29,807 bases of DNA from JACCTH01 sp035253825 (GTDB taxonomy: Bacteria; Actinomycetota; Acidimicrobiia; Spongiisociales; ZC4RG35). Location: NCBI GenBank assembly GCA_035253825.1, contig DATFBM010000024.1, positions 1 to 29,807 on the forward strand, read 5' to 3'. Positions 29,788 to 29,807 of the stretch are shown here, piece by piece (the first letter of the stretch is position 1; every line of letters starts with the position of its first letter). The notes under the pieces were generated by a model. It had not been told where the DNA came from, ran no database searches, and saw only the letters and a program-made list of their open reading frames with translations. The position numbers and the translations under genes were made by a program.

Positions 29788-29807
29788 ACAGAGGATCTGA
29801 TCATTCC

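Noticed and set aside
1..29807. tRNA or rRNA genes
   Set aside because: No cloverleaf or rRNA segments were recognised by eye on either strand.

Overview
The window is about 30 kb of GC-rich DNA, probably from an actinobacterium. The evidence is the close match of the RpoB and RpoC proteins to mycobacterial and other actinobacterial forms, TTG starts on both rpo genes, and an F420-type luciferase-like oxidoreductase. An uncultured Acidimicrobiia-like lineage is my best guess from style, not something I could test.

Layout. (1) 1-4116: the end of a metallo-beta-lactamase-fold hydrolase, a two-sided terminator, then a divergent pair made of a secreted DUF4331-CHRD-SLH protein and a membrane-anchored TPR protein. 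(2) 4123-12141, minus strand: a gene train read as serA-like dehydrogenase, DUF1015 protein, N-carbamoyl-D-amino-acid hydrolase-like enzyme, fused [2Fe-2S]/molybdopterin hydroxylase of the selenium-dependent xanthine dehydrogenase type, SsnA-like amidohydrolase, luciferase-like oxidoreductase. (3) 12167-19796, plus strand, divergent from only 25 bases away: two fold-type-II PLP enzymes, a beta-ureidopropionase-like C-N hydrolase, a guanine-deaminase-like enzyme, a FAD+[2Fe-2S] subunit and a molybdopterin subunit of a second xanthine dehydrogenase. (4) 19798-20842: a DUF559/AbiEi-like gene bracketed by two copies of a 49-base perfect repeat that is a long hairpin. (5) 20863-21819: adenine deaminase. 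(6) 21802-29716, minus strand: rpoB, rpoC and a GNAT acetyltransferase overlapping the rpoC end.

How the genes may work together. Adenine deaminase and the guanine-deaminase-like enzyme would feed hypoxanthine and xanthine to two different molybdenum hydroxylases. The two carbamoyl/ureido hydrolases and two PLP enzymes are what one would expect for turning ring-opened ureido compounds into amino acids and then keto acids plus ammonia. SsnA next to a selenium-type xanthine dehydrogenase recalls the E. coli ygeW-xdhD region and clostridial purine-fermentation clusters, but with different partner enzymes. No uricase, allantoinase, hydantoinase or purine transporter is visible here, so the route is incomplete in this window. 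I regard this purine/N-heterocycle salvage island as the main candidate for an undescribed system, and the repeat-bracketed DUF559 gene inside it as the second.
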